Below, one piece after another: positions 7,836 to 14,833 of a stretch of DNA of 64,000 nt. Source of the stretch: MWBF01 sp040772005 (GTDB taxonomy: Bacteria > Chloroflexota > Anaerolineae > CG2-30-64-16); the NCBI GenBank assembly GCA_040772005.1, contig JAXGYZ010000007.1, positions 124,001-188,000 of the forward strand. Reading direction: 5' to 3'. The position numbers and the translations under genes were made by a program. The first letter of the stretch is position 1. Every line of letters begins with the position of its first letter. The notes below the pieces were generated by a model. The model saw only the letters and a list, made by a program, of their open reading frames with translations, made no database searches and was not told the DNA's origin.

Positions 7836-8118
7836 AGCGCCCCTCGTCGTCCGCCCGCCACACAGATGTATGGCAGGCCAGGGACGAGGGGCGCTCGTGG
7901 TGCCACCCTGATTCGCCAGGGCCTTCCGGCCGCGGCCTCTTGATCCCGGTAACGGTGGGAACCGGCAGCCCTTACTGATGCGAGCATGGGGCGAGCCCCG
8001 TGCGTCATGTTCCTGGCCGCAGCTCAGGAGGGGATTTCAGCGTCCTGGCCCACCGCCTCGCACCGCCCGGCGGCTCTCTGAAGGGTTCAGACGCTTACTC
8101 GTCTCCGTCAACGCAGAC
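7836..8118 (-). promoter_or_regulatory. T-box riboswitch controlling serS
   Basis: The leader contains the diagnostic T-box sequence AGGGTGGCACCACG (7909-7896), whose bulge pairs with the uncharged tRNA 3' end. It is followed by a perfect 13-bp terminator stem (AGCGCCCCTCGTC at 7895-7883, complement at 7848-7836) and a short T-rich run. Upstream are stem I elements GACGAGTAAGCGTC, an AGAGAGCC bulge region and GGTGCGAGGCGG. The specifier loop GAAATCCCC offers UCC (about 8034-8032), a serine codon, as specifier; this choice is inference from the gene. Binding of uncharged tRNA-Ser would favour the antiterminator and raise SerRS synthesis. Confidence 0.93.
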
Positions 8119-8121
8119 GCC

Positions 8122-8150
8122 ATGATAGCGCAAGTGACGCGGGACGTCAA
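8122..8150 (-). promoter_or_regulatory. Promoter of the serS T-box transcript
   Basis: Minus-strand TTGACG (8150-8145) and TATCAT (8127-8122) are spaced by 17 bases, just before the first T-box stem. The predicted start near 8115 gives a leader of about 300 nt. Confidence 0.75.
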
Positions 8151-8244
8151 ACGCGCACGTGAGCCCGAGACTGCACGACTTGCACATGCCGGCGAAAACT
8201 CGTATCATCCCGTCCGTCGTCAGTCACCACGACAGGAGCCCGCC

Positions 8245-8733
8245 ATGACCACACCTGCCATCACCCTGCGCCCGCTCACAGAACACGATGCCGGCGCGCT
8301 GCGCGACTTCTACAACGGCCTCAGCCCTGCGTCCATCCGCACGTTCCGCCCGCTCGGCCTGAGCACCACTCTGGATGCGTGCGAGAAAATCATGGTTGAC
8401 GCAACCGCACCGAAAGCGACGCGCTTCGACTTGGGCGCCTGGCAAGGTGACACCCTGGTCGGCTGGGGCTCCGTCAGCGGATTGGACACTGACCGGCCCG
8501 AGTTCGGCCTCGGCGTGGCGGATGCCTGGCAGGGCCAGGGGATCGGCAAATCGCTCATCGACGGCGTGCTGGATTATGGGCGAGCGCGCGGCCTGCTGCG
8601 CATGTATCTGATTGCCGTCAAGGATAACGCCCGCGCCATCGGGTTGTACAGCAGCCGCGGCTTCGTCCAGTACGGTGAGATGACCGGTGATTGGGACGGC
8701 CTGCCCTACGTCAAGATGGTTGTCGACCTTTAA
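8245..8733 (+). CDS. GNAT-family N-acetyltransferase
   Basis: A 162-residue acetyl-CoA-dependent acyltransferase. Motif A is FGLGVADAWQGQGIGKSLI, where Q-x-x-G-x-G binds the pyrophosphate of CoA, and motif B follows as LYSSRGFVQYGEM. The N-terminal ITLRPLTEHDAGALRDFY is the usual GNAT start. ATG 8245 has GGAG at good spacing, whereas the frame is open but unconvincing upstream. Substrate unknown; no operon partner. Confidence 0.87.
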   Translation: MTTPAITLRPLTEHDAGALRDFYNGLSPASIRTFRPLGLSTTLDACEKIMVDATAPKATRFDLGAWQGDTLVGWGSVSGLDTDRPEFGLGVADAWQGQGIGKSLIDGVLDYGRARGLLRMYLIAVKDNARAIGLYSSRGFVQYGEMTGDWDGLPYVKMVVDL

Positions 8734-8806
8734 GCTTACATGGGCTACGCAGCCATTGGATCGCCGATCCGGTGCTCGGCGCCGTGTCTCTCACCTCAGC
8801 AGTAGC

Positions 8807-9589
8807 TCAGGCCGCCTCAGACAGCGGTTGGGATTCACGTGCCGCACCGCGCGCCGCTTTCTGGGCCTCCGCCCGACAGCCGGAAGCCGTGATCCACGCC
8901 AGCGCCTCGTCGATCGAGTCGGTCAGACGCAGGAGTTGCAGGTCGTCAGGATCGATGGTGGACTCGTTCACCAGCGTCTCGCGCAGGAAGTCCTGCAGTC
9001 GCCGCCAGTAATCCGTCCCCATCGCAATGACCGGGAAATCGTAGATCTTGTCGGTCTGCATGAGCGTGAGCGTCTCAAACACCTCATCCAACGTGCCGAA
9101 GCCGCCGGGCATCACCACAAAGGCGCAGGAGTACTTGACGAGCATGACCTTGCGGACGAAGAAATGATCGAACTCCATGAAGCGATCCATGTATTCGTTC
9201 GCCCCCTGCTCGTGCGGCAGGATAATGTTCGAGCCGAGGCTCAACCCGCCGGCTTCCTTCGCACCTCGATTCGCGGCCTCCATGATGCCAGGCCCGCCGC
9301 CCGTCATCACCACATAGCCGGCCTCTGCCAGCCGATGGCCCAGCTCGCGCGCCATCTGGTAGTACGGGTGATCCTCCTTGAATCGGGCCGATCCAAACAC
9401 GGTGACACACGGGCCATTGAAATCAAAGAATTCGAAGCCGCGTAGCATCTCAAGAAACACGCGGATTGCACTTTCCATGTCGGCGGCACGATCGCGGCGC
9501 CCCGAAAGGAAGGCGCGCTCGACGTCCTGTGCGCTCTGCAGCAGCGAGAGCTTTCCAGTTTCGCTTTGAACCGGCAGCTTAACGGGCAT
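8807..9589 (-). CDS. LOG-family protein (TIGR00730 type)
   Basis: The 260-residue protein has the Rossmann-like LOG fold signature: VFGSARF, VMTGGGPGIMEAANRGA and the active-site PGGFGTLDEVFE. LOG proteins hydrolyse cytokinin-type or other nucleoside monophosphates to free base and ribose 5-phosphate; bacterial housekeeping members act on AMP-like substrates. It carries an extra N-terminal segment of about 50 residues, common in the longer subgroup. A large inverted repeat lies just upstream, between it and the OsmC gene. Confidence 0.88.
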   Translation of the reverse strand: MPVKLPVQSETGKLSLLQSAQDVERAFLSGRRDRAADMESAIRVFLEMLRGFEFFDFNGPCVTVFGSARFKEDHPYYQMARELGHRLAEAGYVVMTGGGPGIMEAANRGAKEAGGLSLGSNIILPHEQGANEYMDRFMEFDHFFVRKVMLVKYSCAFVVMPGGFGTLDEVFETLTLMQTDKIYDFPVIAMGTDYWRRLQDFLRETLVNESTIDPDDLQLLRLTDSIDEALAWITASGCRAEAQKAARGAARESQPLSEAA

Positions 9590-9613
9590 GCTATCTCCAT
9601 GGGTGACTGGGGG

Positions 9614-9685
9614 TGAGTCCGCATCCTCAGACTCGGCACGAAGCTTGTGCCAGCCCGACCGCCTGCACCTGAGAATGCGGACTCA
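9614..9685. repeat. Large imperfect palindrome between OsmC-like and LOG genes
   Basis: Arms 9614-9630 and 9669-9685 pair in 16 of 17 positions, and the loop contains a second hairpin GGCAC/GTGCC. There is no T-run, so it may be a stem in the mRNA joining the two minus-strand genes, an operator, or a repetitive palindromic element. Confidence 0.7.
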
Positions 9686-9701
9686 ATGTGGGTAGTTATG
9701 G

Positions 9702-10133
9702 TTAGGCCTGAACCAGCTTGGCATCCAGCGTAATCTCGGTGGCCGCCAATGCCTGTGAGACCGGGCAGCCCTTCTTGGCGCCTTCAGCGATCTGCTGGAA
9801 CTGCTCGTCGCCGATGCCCGGCACCTGGGCCTCACACTCGAGATGGATGCGGGTGATGCGGAAGCCTGCATCCGTCCTGTTGAGATGAACGTTGGCCACC
9901 GTCTGGACATGGTCCGGCGTATAGCCGGCCTTAGCCAGCTCATTGGCAAAAGCCATCGAGAAGCAGCCTGCATGGGCCGCGCCGATCAACTCCTCCGGGT
10001 TCGTGCCTGCGCCTTCCTCGAAACGCGAGGAAAACGAATACTGGCCTTCGAATGCTCCGCCACCGAACTTCATGGTGCCGCGACCGCCGCGCAGGTCACC
10101 GTGCCACACAGCCTCTGCCTTGCGTACCGCCAT
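9702..10133 (-). CDS. OsmC-family peroxiredoxin
   Basis: From ATG 10133 (GGAGG seven bases upstream) the product is 143 residues, the normal OsmC length. OsmC/Ohr proteins reduce organic hydroperoxides with two cysteines; here GAAHAGCFSMAFANEL carries the peroxidatic Cys and GCPVSQALAATEITL the resolving Cys, and TNPEEL is the conserved turn. FEEGAGTNPEELIGAAHA and the N-terminal WHGDLRGGRGTM place it in the OsmC rather than Ohr branch. Dithiol reductant unknown. Confidence 0.93.
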   Translation of the reverse strand: MAVRKAEAVWHGDLRGGRGTMKFGGGAFEGQYSFSSRFEEGAGTNPEELIGAAHAGCFSMAFANELAKAGYTPDHVQTVANVHLNRTDAGFRITRIHLECEAQVPGIGDEQFQQIAEGAKKGCPVSQALAATEITLDAKLVQA

Positions 10134-10191
10134 TTTATGCCTCCTGCAACAGAATTGTACCGACGATGCCCCGATTATAGCGGCGGCACAA

Positions 10192-11136
10192 CTAATGACA
10201 GTTACCCCGAATACGTTCCACTGCTTGCGCAAAAACACGCGCTTGCTGCGGGTCCGCGAACACGGACGCGCCGCCAAACAACTGGATGCCCCACCCCGGA
10301 TCCGGCGCAGTCGCGACAGCCAGCAGGCTTTCCGGAAAGTCGAGCACGTCCAGGATGAGCTGGACCTTCCTGTCGGCAGGCACAAACTTCGGAGCTTCTG
10401 CCAGAAACTCGGCGCCCCACGCCGGGCCGCGGCCGCTCTTCTGCGCATAGATGAGCGGGGTGAACACATCGATGGCCGGCGCGAGCAGCGCATAATCCTG
10501 GGCGAAGATGCGCGTTAACGCACCGTCGAACTCGTCCGGCGTCCAGGGGCACATATACGCGCCGACAATGCACTCCGGTAGATGCTGGCGGATAAGGCTT
10601 GCGTAGTGTCTGGCAAAGCCGGCAATCCGCTCGCACTTATGCCGAGTCCACGCATCAGCCGAGCGACTCAGGATCTCGGCTGGCGTTTCTGCGTCGATGC
10701 CCGTGCTCTCGCAGAACTCTGCGATGCAGGCCGGACAGAAGCAGCTCTCCTGCAGATCAGGCTCAGGCGTCTCGAACCACCCGGCGTAGGTCAGGTAATC
10801 GAGCCAGATGCCCGCCGGTCGGAACTCGCGCAGGCCGTCGAGCAGGTGCGCCTCGGTCTCTGCCAGGAAGTCCTGCTGCGAGAGGCAGACGCCCTGGACG
10901 AGGCTGCCGTACCGGATGGGCCGGCCATCGACGCCCGTAGGGATCAGCTCGGGCCGCGCAGCGAAATCTGCCCGGAAGGTCTTGAACTCGACGCAGGCTG
11001 CAATATCATGCCGCGCAGCAGCCTCGAACGCCGCCGGATCGAAACCATGAAACCAGAGTGCGTTGGCGCCGTACTCTGCCAGCCGCGCGATGTGTGGCAA
11101 CGAACTGCTGCCGTAGGGGCCGAAAAGGGGTTCCAC
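10192..11136 (-). CDS. Putative glycoside-hydrolase-like TIM-barrel protein
   Basis: The 314-residue product starts at a GTG preceded by GAGGTGAT. Segments such as GIWLDYLTYAGWFETP, CFCPACIAEFCESTG, CIVGAYMCPWTPDEF and DVFTPLIYAQKSGRGPAW resemble uncharacterised glycosidase-like (beta/alpha)8 proteins in which the Asp of WLDY and downstream acidic residues line the pocket. It lacks a signal peptide, so it would be cytoplasmic. Several cysteines (CFCPAC) could bind metal. The family assignment is tentative and no substrate can be given. It is divergent from a small membrane-protein gene. Confidence 0.55.
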   Translation of the reverse strand: MEPLFGPYGSSSLPHIARLAEYGANALWFHGFDPAAFEAAARHDIAACVEFKTFRADFAARPELIPTGVDGRPIRYGSLVQGVCLSQQDFLAETEAHLLDGLREFRPAGIWLDYLTYAGWFETPEPDLQESCFCPACIAEFCESTGIDAETPAEILSRSADAWTRHKCERIAGFARHYASLIRQHLPECIVGAYMCPWTPDEFDGALTRIFAQDYALLAPAIDVFTPLIYAQKSGRGPAWGAEFLAEAPKFVPADRKVQLILDVLDFPESLLAVATAPDPGWGIQLFGGASVFADPQQARVFAQAVERIRGNCH

Positions 11137-11278
11137 ATCATCACCTCATGTACTCAGGATTCGATATAGTGTCACACAAAAGCCCTGTTTTGCAAACCAA
11201 AGTTCAACGCCGGTCGATATCATCTGTGGTATACTGATTGACAATTCTTCGGACCCGACATTGACTATGAGGACGCGC

Positions 11279-11626
11279 ATGGACGATCCCACCACCGATG
11301 CCCTTCCAGCGCCGGCTGTTGACCTCCCGCCACAGCCGCGCCATAAACGCCTCGCAAAAATCGGACTGATCATCCTGACAGTGCTGTGGGGACTCCTGTT
11401 GATCCCGGCCGTCCTGTTCGCGTTGATGTCGCCCTTTGCGTTCGACAGCGGTACGACGCCGGAGGCGTGGCGGGTCTTCTATCTGATGATCAGCTTTCCA
11501 TTCGTGCTGGTCGGCTCGGTCATCTTCGGCTGGGTGTTGTATGCAATCAGGCTGTACCTGCCTGCCTTCCTGGCGGCGCTGCTGCCGGTGATCATCTTCC
11601 TTGTGTATGCCTTCACTGTGGGGTGA
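11279..11626 (+). CDS. Small membrane protein, three transmembrane segments
   Basis: I do not recognise the family. From ATG 11279 (GAGGA five bases upstream; other in-frame starts at 11261 and 11267) it is 115 residues. A Pro-rich cytoplasmic-looking N-terminus is followed by hydrophobic stretches at about residues 28-52, 66-86 and 90-113. A TATACT hexamer at 11230-11235 could be its -10 element. It ends two bases before the D-threonine-aldolase-like gene, suggesting co-transcription. Confidence 0.65.
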   Translation: MDDPTTDALPAPAVDLPPQPRHKRLAKIGLIILTVLWGLLLIPAVLFALMSPFAFDSGTTPEAWRVFYLMISFPFVLVGSVIFGWVLYAIRLYLPAFLAALLPVIIFLVYAFTVG

Positions 11627-11627
11627 T

Positions 11628-12770
11628 ATGCAACCATCTCTTTATACATTGACGGAGTCCGCACTGGCTGCGATTCCTTCCCCCGCCCTGCTGGTCTTCG
11701 CGCCGCTCCTAGAGCGCAACCTCCAGGCGATGCTCCATCTTGCAGGCACGCCCGACCGGCTCCGCCCGCACTGCAAGACCCACAAGACGCGCGATATCGC
11801 GCGCCTGCTGCTGGAGCGCGGCGTCCTGCGCCACAAGGCAGCGACGGTGCGCGAGGCCGCGATGTGCCTCGAAGCGGGAGCGCGCGACGTGGTGCTCGCC
11901 TACCAGCTCGTCGGCCCCCTGCTCGGTCAGTTCGCAGCGCTGGCAGCCCAATACCCTGACGCCCGCCTGTCCGCGCTGGTGGATAACGAACGATCAGCAC
12001 GCCAGCTTGCGGAGGCTGCGACCGCACACGGCGTGACCATCGGAGCGCTGGTGGACCTGGACACCGGATTGCACCGTACGGGTCTGCCCGTGGGTGACGC
12101 CGCGGCCGCACTCTACCGCAACGTGGCAGAGCTGCCGGGGCTGCTCCCCGCAGGCCTACAGGTATACGACTCGCAGAACCGGAACCCCGATCCTGCGGAA
12201 CGCCGTGCAGCCGTCCGCACGACCATCGAACCGGTGCTGACCTTCGCAGCAGAGTTGGAGCGGGTTGGCCTACCCGTGCCGGAGATCTTGTGCGGGGGCA
12301 GCGGCACGTTCCCCTGCTACGCCGAACTCGCCCGCGAGACAAACGCAGCCATCACCTGCTCGCCGGGCACAACCGTGTTCTGGGACCACGGCTATAGCCA
12401 AACCCTGCCCGACCTGAATGCGCACTTCACGCCGGCCGCACTGCTGTTGAGCCGGGTGGTCAGCCGGCCCACCCCGCAGCATGTCACACTCGACCTGGGC
12501 AGCAAGGGAATTGCATCCGATCCGCCGCTTGGCCGCCGCGGGCTGATCCTCGGTCTGGAGGATGCGGTCACCGTATTGCACAACGAGGAGCACTGGACCG
12601 TCACCTCGGAACACGCGGGCGCGCTGCGGGTCGGGGATCCGGCGCTGGTCATCCCAACCCACGTCTGCCCGAATGCGAACCTGTATCCGCTCATCTACGT
12701 GATGGATAAGAACGGTGAACTGGCCGCGCGCTGGGAGGTCGTCGCCCGGCAGCGCGCGCTCGTACTGTAA
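11628..12770 (+). CDS. D-threonine aldolase / D-serine dehydratase-like PLP enzyme
   Basis: Fold-type III PLP enzyme of 380 residues. The N-terminal alanine-racemase-like barrel has the Schiff-base lysine in RPHCKTHKT (K50), and the C-terminal beta domain carries THVCPNANL, the His and Cys/Asp cluster that binds the divalent metal in D-threonine aldolases and Zn in eukaryotic D-serine dehydratases. Products would be glycine plus an aldehyde or pyruvate plus ammonia. The ATG at 11628 follows the upstream stop by one base. The following gene encodes RidA, which removes reactive enamine/imine intermediates released by such PLP enzymes, a sensible functional pair. Confidence 0.9.
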   Translation: MQPSLYTLTESALAAIPSPALLVFAPLLERNLQAMLHLAGTPDRLRPHCKTHKTRDIARLLLERGVLRHKAATVREAAMCLEAGARDVVLAYQLVGPLLGQFAALAAQYPDARLSALVDNERSARQLAEAATAHGVTIGALVDLDTGLHRTGLPVGDAAAALYRNVAELPGLLPAGLQVYDSQNRNPDPAERRAAVRTTIEPVLTFAAELERVGLPVPEILCGGSGTFPCYAELARETNAAITCSPGTTVFWDHGYSQTLPDLNAHFTPAALLLSRVVSRPTPQHVTLDLGSKGIASDPPLGRRGLILGLEDAVTVLHNEEHWTVTSEHAGALRVGDPALVIPTHVCPNANLYPLIYVMDKNGELAARWEVVARQRALVL

Positions 12771-12789
12771 ACAGGCGCAAGGAGAGAAT

Positions 12790-13245
12790 ATGTCACGTAT
12801 TGCTGAACGTCTGAAGGAACTGGGGATTGAACTGCCGCCCGTGCCGCCGCCGGGCGGCAACTACGTACCTGCGGTGCAGACAGGCAACCTGCTCTACACC
12901 TCCGGCAACGTGCCGCACGGCGCGGCGCAGCCGAAGGGCCGGGTGGGTGCGGACCTGACCGTGGAAGAGGGCTATGCCGCCGCACGCCAATGCGCGCTGA
13001 ACTGTCTTGCAGGCGCACAGTCGGTCATCGGCGATCTGGACCGCATCAGCCGGGTGGTGAAGGTCTTGGGCTTCGTCAACGCCGCGCCAGACTTCGACGC
13101 CTTCCCGAAGGTCATCAACGGCGCATCCGATGTGCTGGTCGAGGTCTTTGGCGATGCCGGCCGCCATGCACGCTCGGCGGTAGGGCTGAACGTCCCCTAC
13201 AACTTCGCCGCCGAAGTGGAGATCATCTTCGAGCTGCGCCCGTAA
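12790..13245 (+). CDS. RidA/YjgF-family enamine/imine deaminase
   Basis: The 151-residue protein (ATG 12790, AAGGAGAG upstream) is of the slightly longer RidA subgroup. It has LLYTSGNVPH near the N-terminus, the GRHARSAVG segment with the arginine that binds the carboxylate of 2-imino acids, and VEIIFELRP at the C-terminus. RidA hydrolyses 2-aminoacrylate formed by PLP enzymes such as the upstream D-amino-acid enzyme, 19 bases away. Confidence 0.9.
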   Translation: MSRIAERLKELGIELPPVPPPGGNYVPAVQTGNLLYTSGNVPHGAAQPKGRVGADLTVEEGYAAARQCALNCLAGAQSVIGDLDRISRVVKVLGFVNAAPDFDAFPKVINGASDVLVEVFGDAGRHARSAVGLNVPYNFAAEVEIIFELRP

Positions 13246-13268
13246 GGGTGCTGGATAATCCGAAGGTA

Positions 13269-13319
13269 GGGCTACAGCCTATGCGGCGGCCATTTCCTGG
13301 CCTCGCGGGCTGTAGGCCC
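13269..13319. terminator. Hairpin after ridA
   Basis: GGGCTACAGC (13269-13278) pairs with GCTGTAGGCCC (13309-13319, one bulge), with an inner GGCC/GGCC stem. There is no T-run, so it may be a weak or factor-dependent terminator. Confidence 0.45.
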
Positions 13320-13408
13320 TCAGCCTATTGTAATCCTGAATACATGCATAGCAGCATAGACGACGTATAATATTAGCTTGTTGTCTGCTCCCAAACGGGG
13401 AGCCTGGG

Positions 13409-13453
13409 CTGAGAGTGCGACTTGGCTCATAGTACAGCCAAGGAGATTCTCAG
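13409..13453 (+). promoter_or_regulatory. Start-site-sequestering leader hairpin of the DEAD-box helicase
   Basis: CTGAGA (13409-13414) pairs with TCTCAG (13448-13453), the last base being the G of the GTG start, and inside it CTTGGCT (13421-13427) pairs with AGCCAAG (13436-13442), covering half of the AAGGAG ribosome-binding site. TATAAT at about 13367-13372 is a plausible -10, giving a structured leader of about 75 nt. A thermosensor or autoregulatory role is inference. Confidence 0.5.
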
Positions 13454-14727
13454 TGACCTTTTCAGTGTTCAAACTGTCCCCGCGCCTGACGGCCGGGGTC
13501 CATGCAGCCGGCTATCAAGAGCCGACCCCCATCCAGCGCGACGCGATTCCGCCCATCATGGCCGGTCGCGACGTGGTTGGCCTCGCGCAGACCGGAACCG
13601 GCAAGACCGCCGCCTTTGCCCTGCCCATCCTGCAACGCCTGGAGAACGGCCCGCGCAAGCGGGTGCGTGCCCTGGTCGTCGCGCCCACGCGCGAGCTGGC
13701 CGAACAAATTCACCAGTCGTTCATTGGTCTGGGCCGGCAGACGCGGCTGCGCAGCACCGCCATCTACGGCGGCGTCGGCATGATGCCGCAGATCAACGCG
13801 CTCCGTAGCGGCGTTGAGATCGTGGTCGCGTGTCCCGGTCGCCTGCTCGATCTGATGCGCCAGGGCCATGTGGACCTGTCCCACGTCGAAGTGCTCGTGC
13901 TCGACGAGGCCGACCACATGTTTGACATGGGCTTCCTGCCCGATGTGCGGCGCATCGTCGCTGCCACGCCTGCACAGCGCCAGACCCTGCTCTTCTCGGC
14001 CACTATGCCGCCCGACATCCGCAAGCTGGCCGATGAGGTATTGCACGATCCGGTTTCCATTCAGGTCGGCCAGAGCCGGCCGGTCGAGACCGTATCCCAT
14101 GCCGTCTATCCGGTGCCGCAACATCTCAAGACGCCGCTTCTGATGGAGCTGCTGGCCCAGACAGGCGACAGCCCCGTGCTGGTCTTTACCCGCACGAAGC
14201 ATCGCGCCAAGCGCGTCGCTGAACAACTGGTGAAGGCGGGTTTCCGCGCAACCTCACTGCAGGGCAACCTGTCACAGACGCGGCGGCAGGAGGCCCTTGA
14301 CGGCTTCCGCACCGGCAGCTACCGCATCCTGGTGGCAACGGATATTGCCGCGCGCGGGATCGACGTGACGGGCATCTCGCACGTCATTAACTACGACATG
14401 CCGGATACCACCGACGCATACACGCACCGGATCGGGCGCACGGGCCGTGCGGAGCGAACCGGCGAGGCGTTCACGCTGATCACCAGTGACGACACCTTTG
14501 CCGTGCGCGATGTGGAGAAGGTCCTGGGGTATAAGATCGAGCGCCGCAAGCTGGCGGAGTTCGACTATGCGCCGCCTGCGCCGGCCCGCGACCACGAGTT
14601 CGACCGCGCGCCCCGGCCTCAGCCCGTCCGCCGCGCGGAGTCGCCGCGGCCGCCAACGAATACGGCCACGAATCAACGAATCCCGGTACGGAACGACCCT
14701 TCGCGGATTCGTTCCGGTATACGCTAA
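13453..14727 (+). CDS. DEAD-box ATP-dependent RNA helicase
   Basis: RhlE/CshA-like helicase of 424 residues. Motifs in order: Q motif YQEPTPIQ, I AQTGTGKT, Ia PTRELAEQ, II VLDEADHMFDMGF, III FSATMP, IV VLVFTRTK, V VATDIAARGID, VI HRIGRTGRAERTG. It unwinds short RNA duplexes in ribosome assembly or mRNA decay. GTG 13453 with AAGGAG is preferred over the longer open frame. The last about 30 residues (after PRPPTN) are encoded by an intergenic-type repeat that recurs 107 bases downstream, so the natural C-terminus has probably been replaced. Confidence 0.93.
   Translation: MTFSVFKLSPRLTAGVHAAGYQEPTPIQRDAIPPIMAGRDVVGLAQTGTGKTAAFALPILQRLENGPRKRVRALVVAPTRELAEQIHQSFIGLGRQTRLRSTAIYGGVGMMPQINALRSGVEIVVACPGRLLDLMRQGHVDLSHVEVLVLDEADHMFDMGFLPDVRRIVAATPAQRQTLLFSATMPPDIRKLADEVLHDPVSIQVGQSRPVETVSHAVYPVPQHLKTPLLMELLAQTGDSPVLVFTRTKHRAKRVAEQLVKAGFRATSLQGNLSQTRRQEALDGFRTGSYRILVATDIAARGIDVTGISHVINYDMPDTTDAYTHRIGRTGRAERTGEAFTLITSDDTFAVRDVEKVLGYKIERRKLAEFDYAPPAPARDHEFDRAPRPQPVRRAESPRPPTNTATNQRIPVRNDPSRIRSGIR
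14649..14681. repeat. 33-bp direct repeat, copy 1 (inside the helicase 3' end)
   Basis: This 33-bp sequence, built of ACGAAT-type units, is identical to 14756-14788. Copy 1 is read as the helicase C-terminus. Each copy is followed by an inverted GGAACGA/TCGTTCC hairpin, so the unit is a palindromic repeat of about 70-80 bp. Confidence 0.9.
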
Positions 14728-14755
14728 CGCCGAAGCAACCGGGTTAGTGCGCGCA

Positions 14756-14833
14756 GCCGCCAACGAATACGGCCACGAATCAACGAATTGCCGTGAGGAA
14801 CGAGCATTCGTTCATTCGTTCCGCTATTCGTTG
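14756..14833. repeat. 33-bp direct repeat, copy 2, with palindromic extension
   Basis: The 33-bp repeat at 14756-14788 is followed by nested inverted arms: CAACGAAT with ATTCGTTG and GGAACGA with TCGTTCC. The palindrome fills the gap between the convergent helicase and ABC exporter genes and covers the last codons of the exporter. It may end transcription in both directions. Confidence 0.85.

Noticed and set aside
7816..7863. Longer serS start 16 codons upstream
   Set aside because: That stretch is the 3' arm of the T-box terminator and its T-rich tail; the GGGGGAGGA before ATG 7815 decides the start.
13391..13455. Possible TPP riboswitch before the helicase (GGGCTGAGAGTGCGA)
   Set aside because: Only the CTGAGA word fits. 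The second half of the TPP aptamer (CCTGATCTGGATAATGCC-type sequence) is absent, and the gene has no thiamine link. The CTGAGA pairs instead with the start region.
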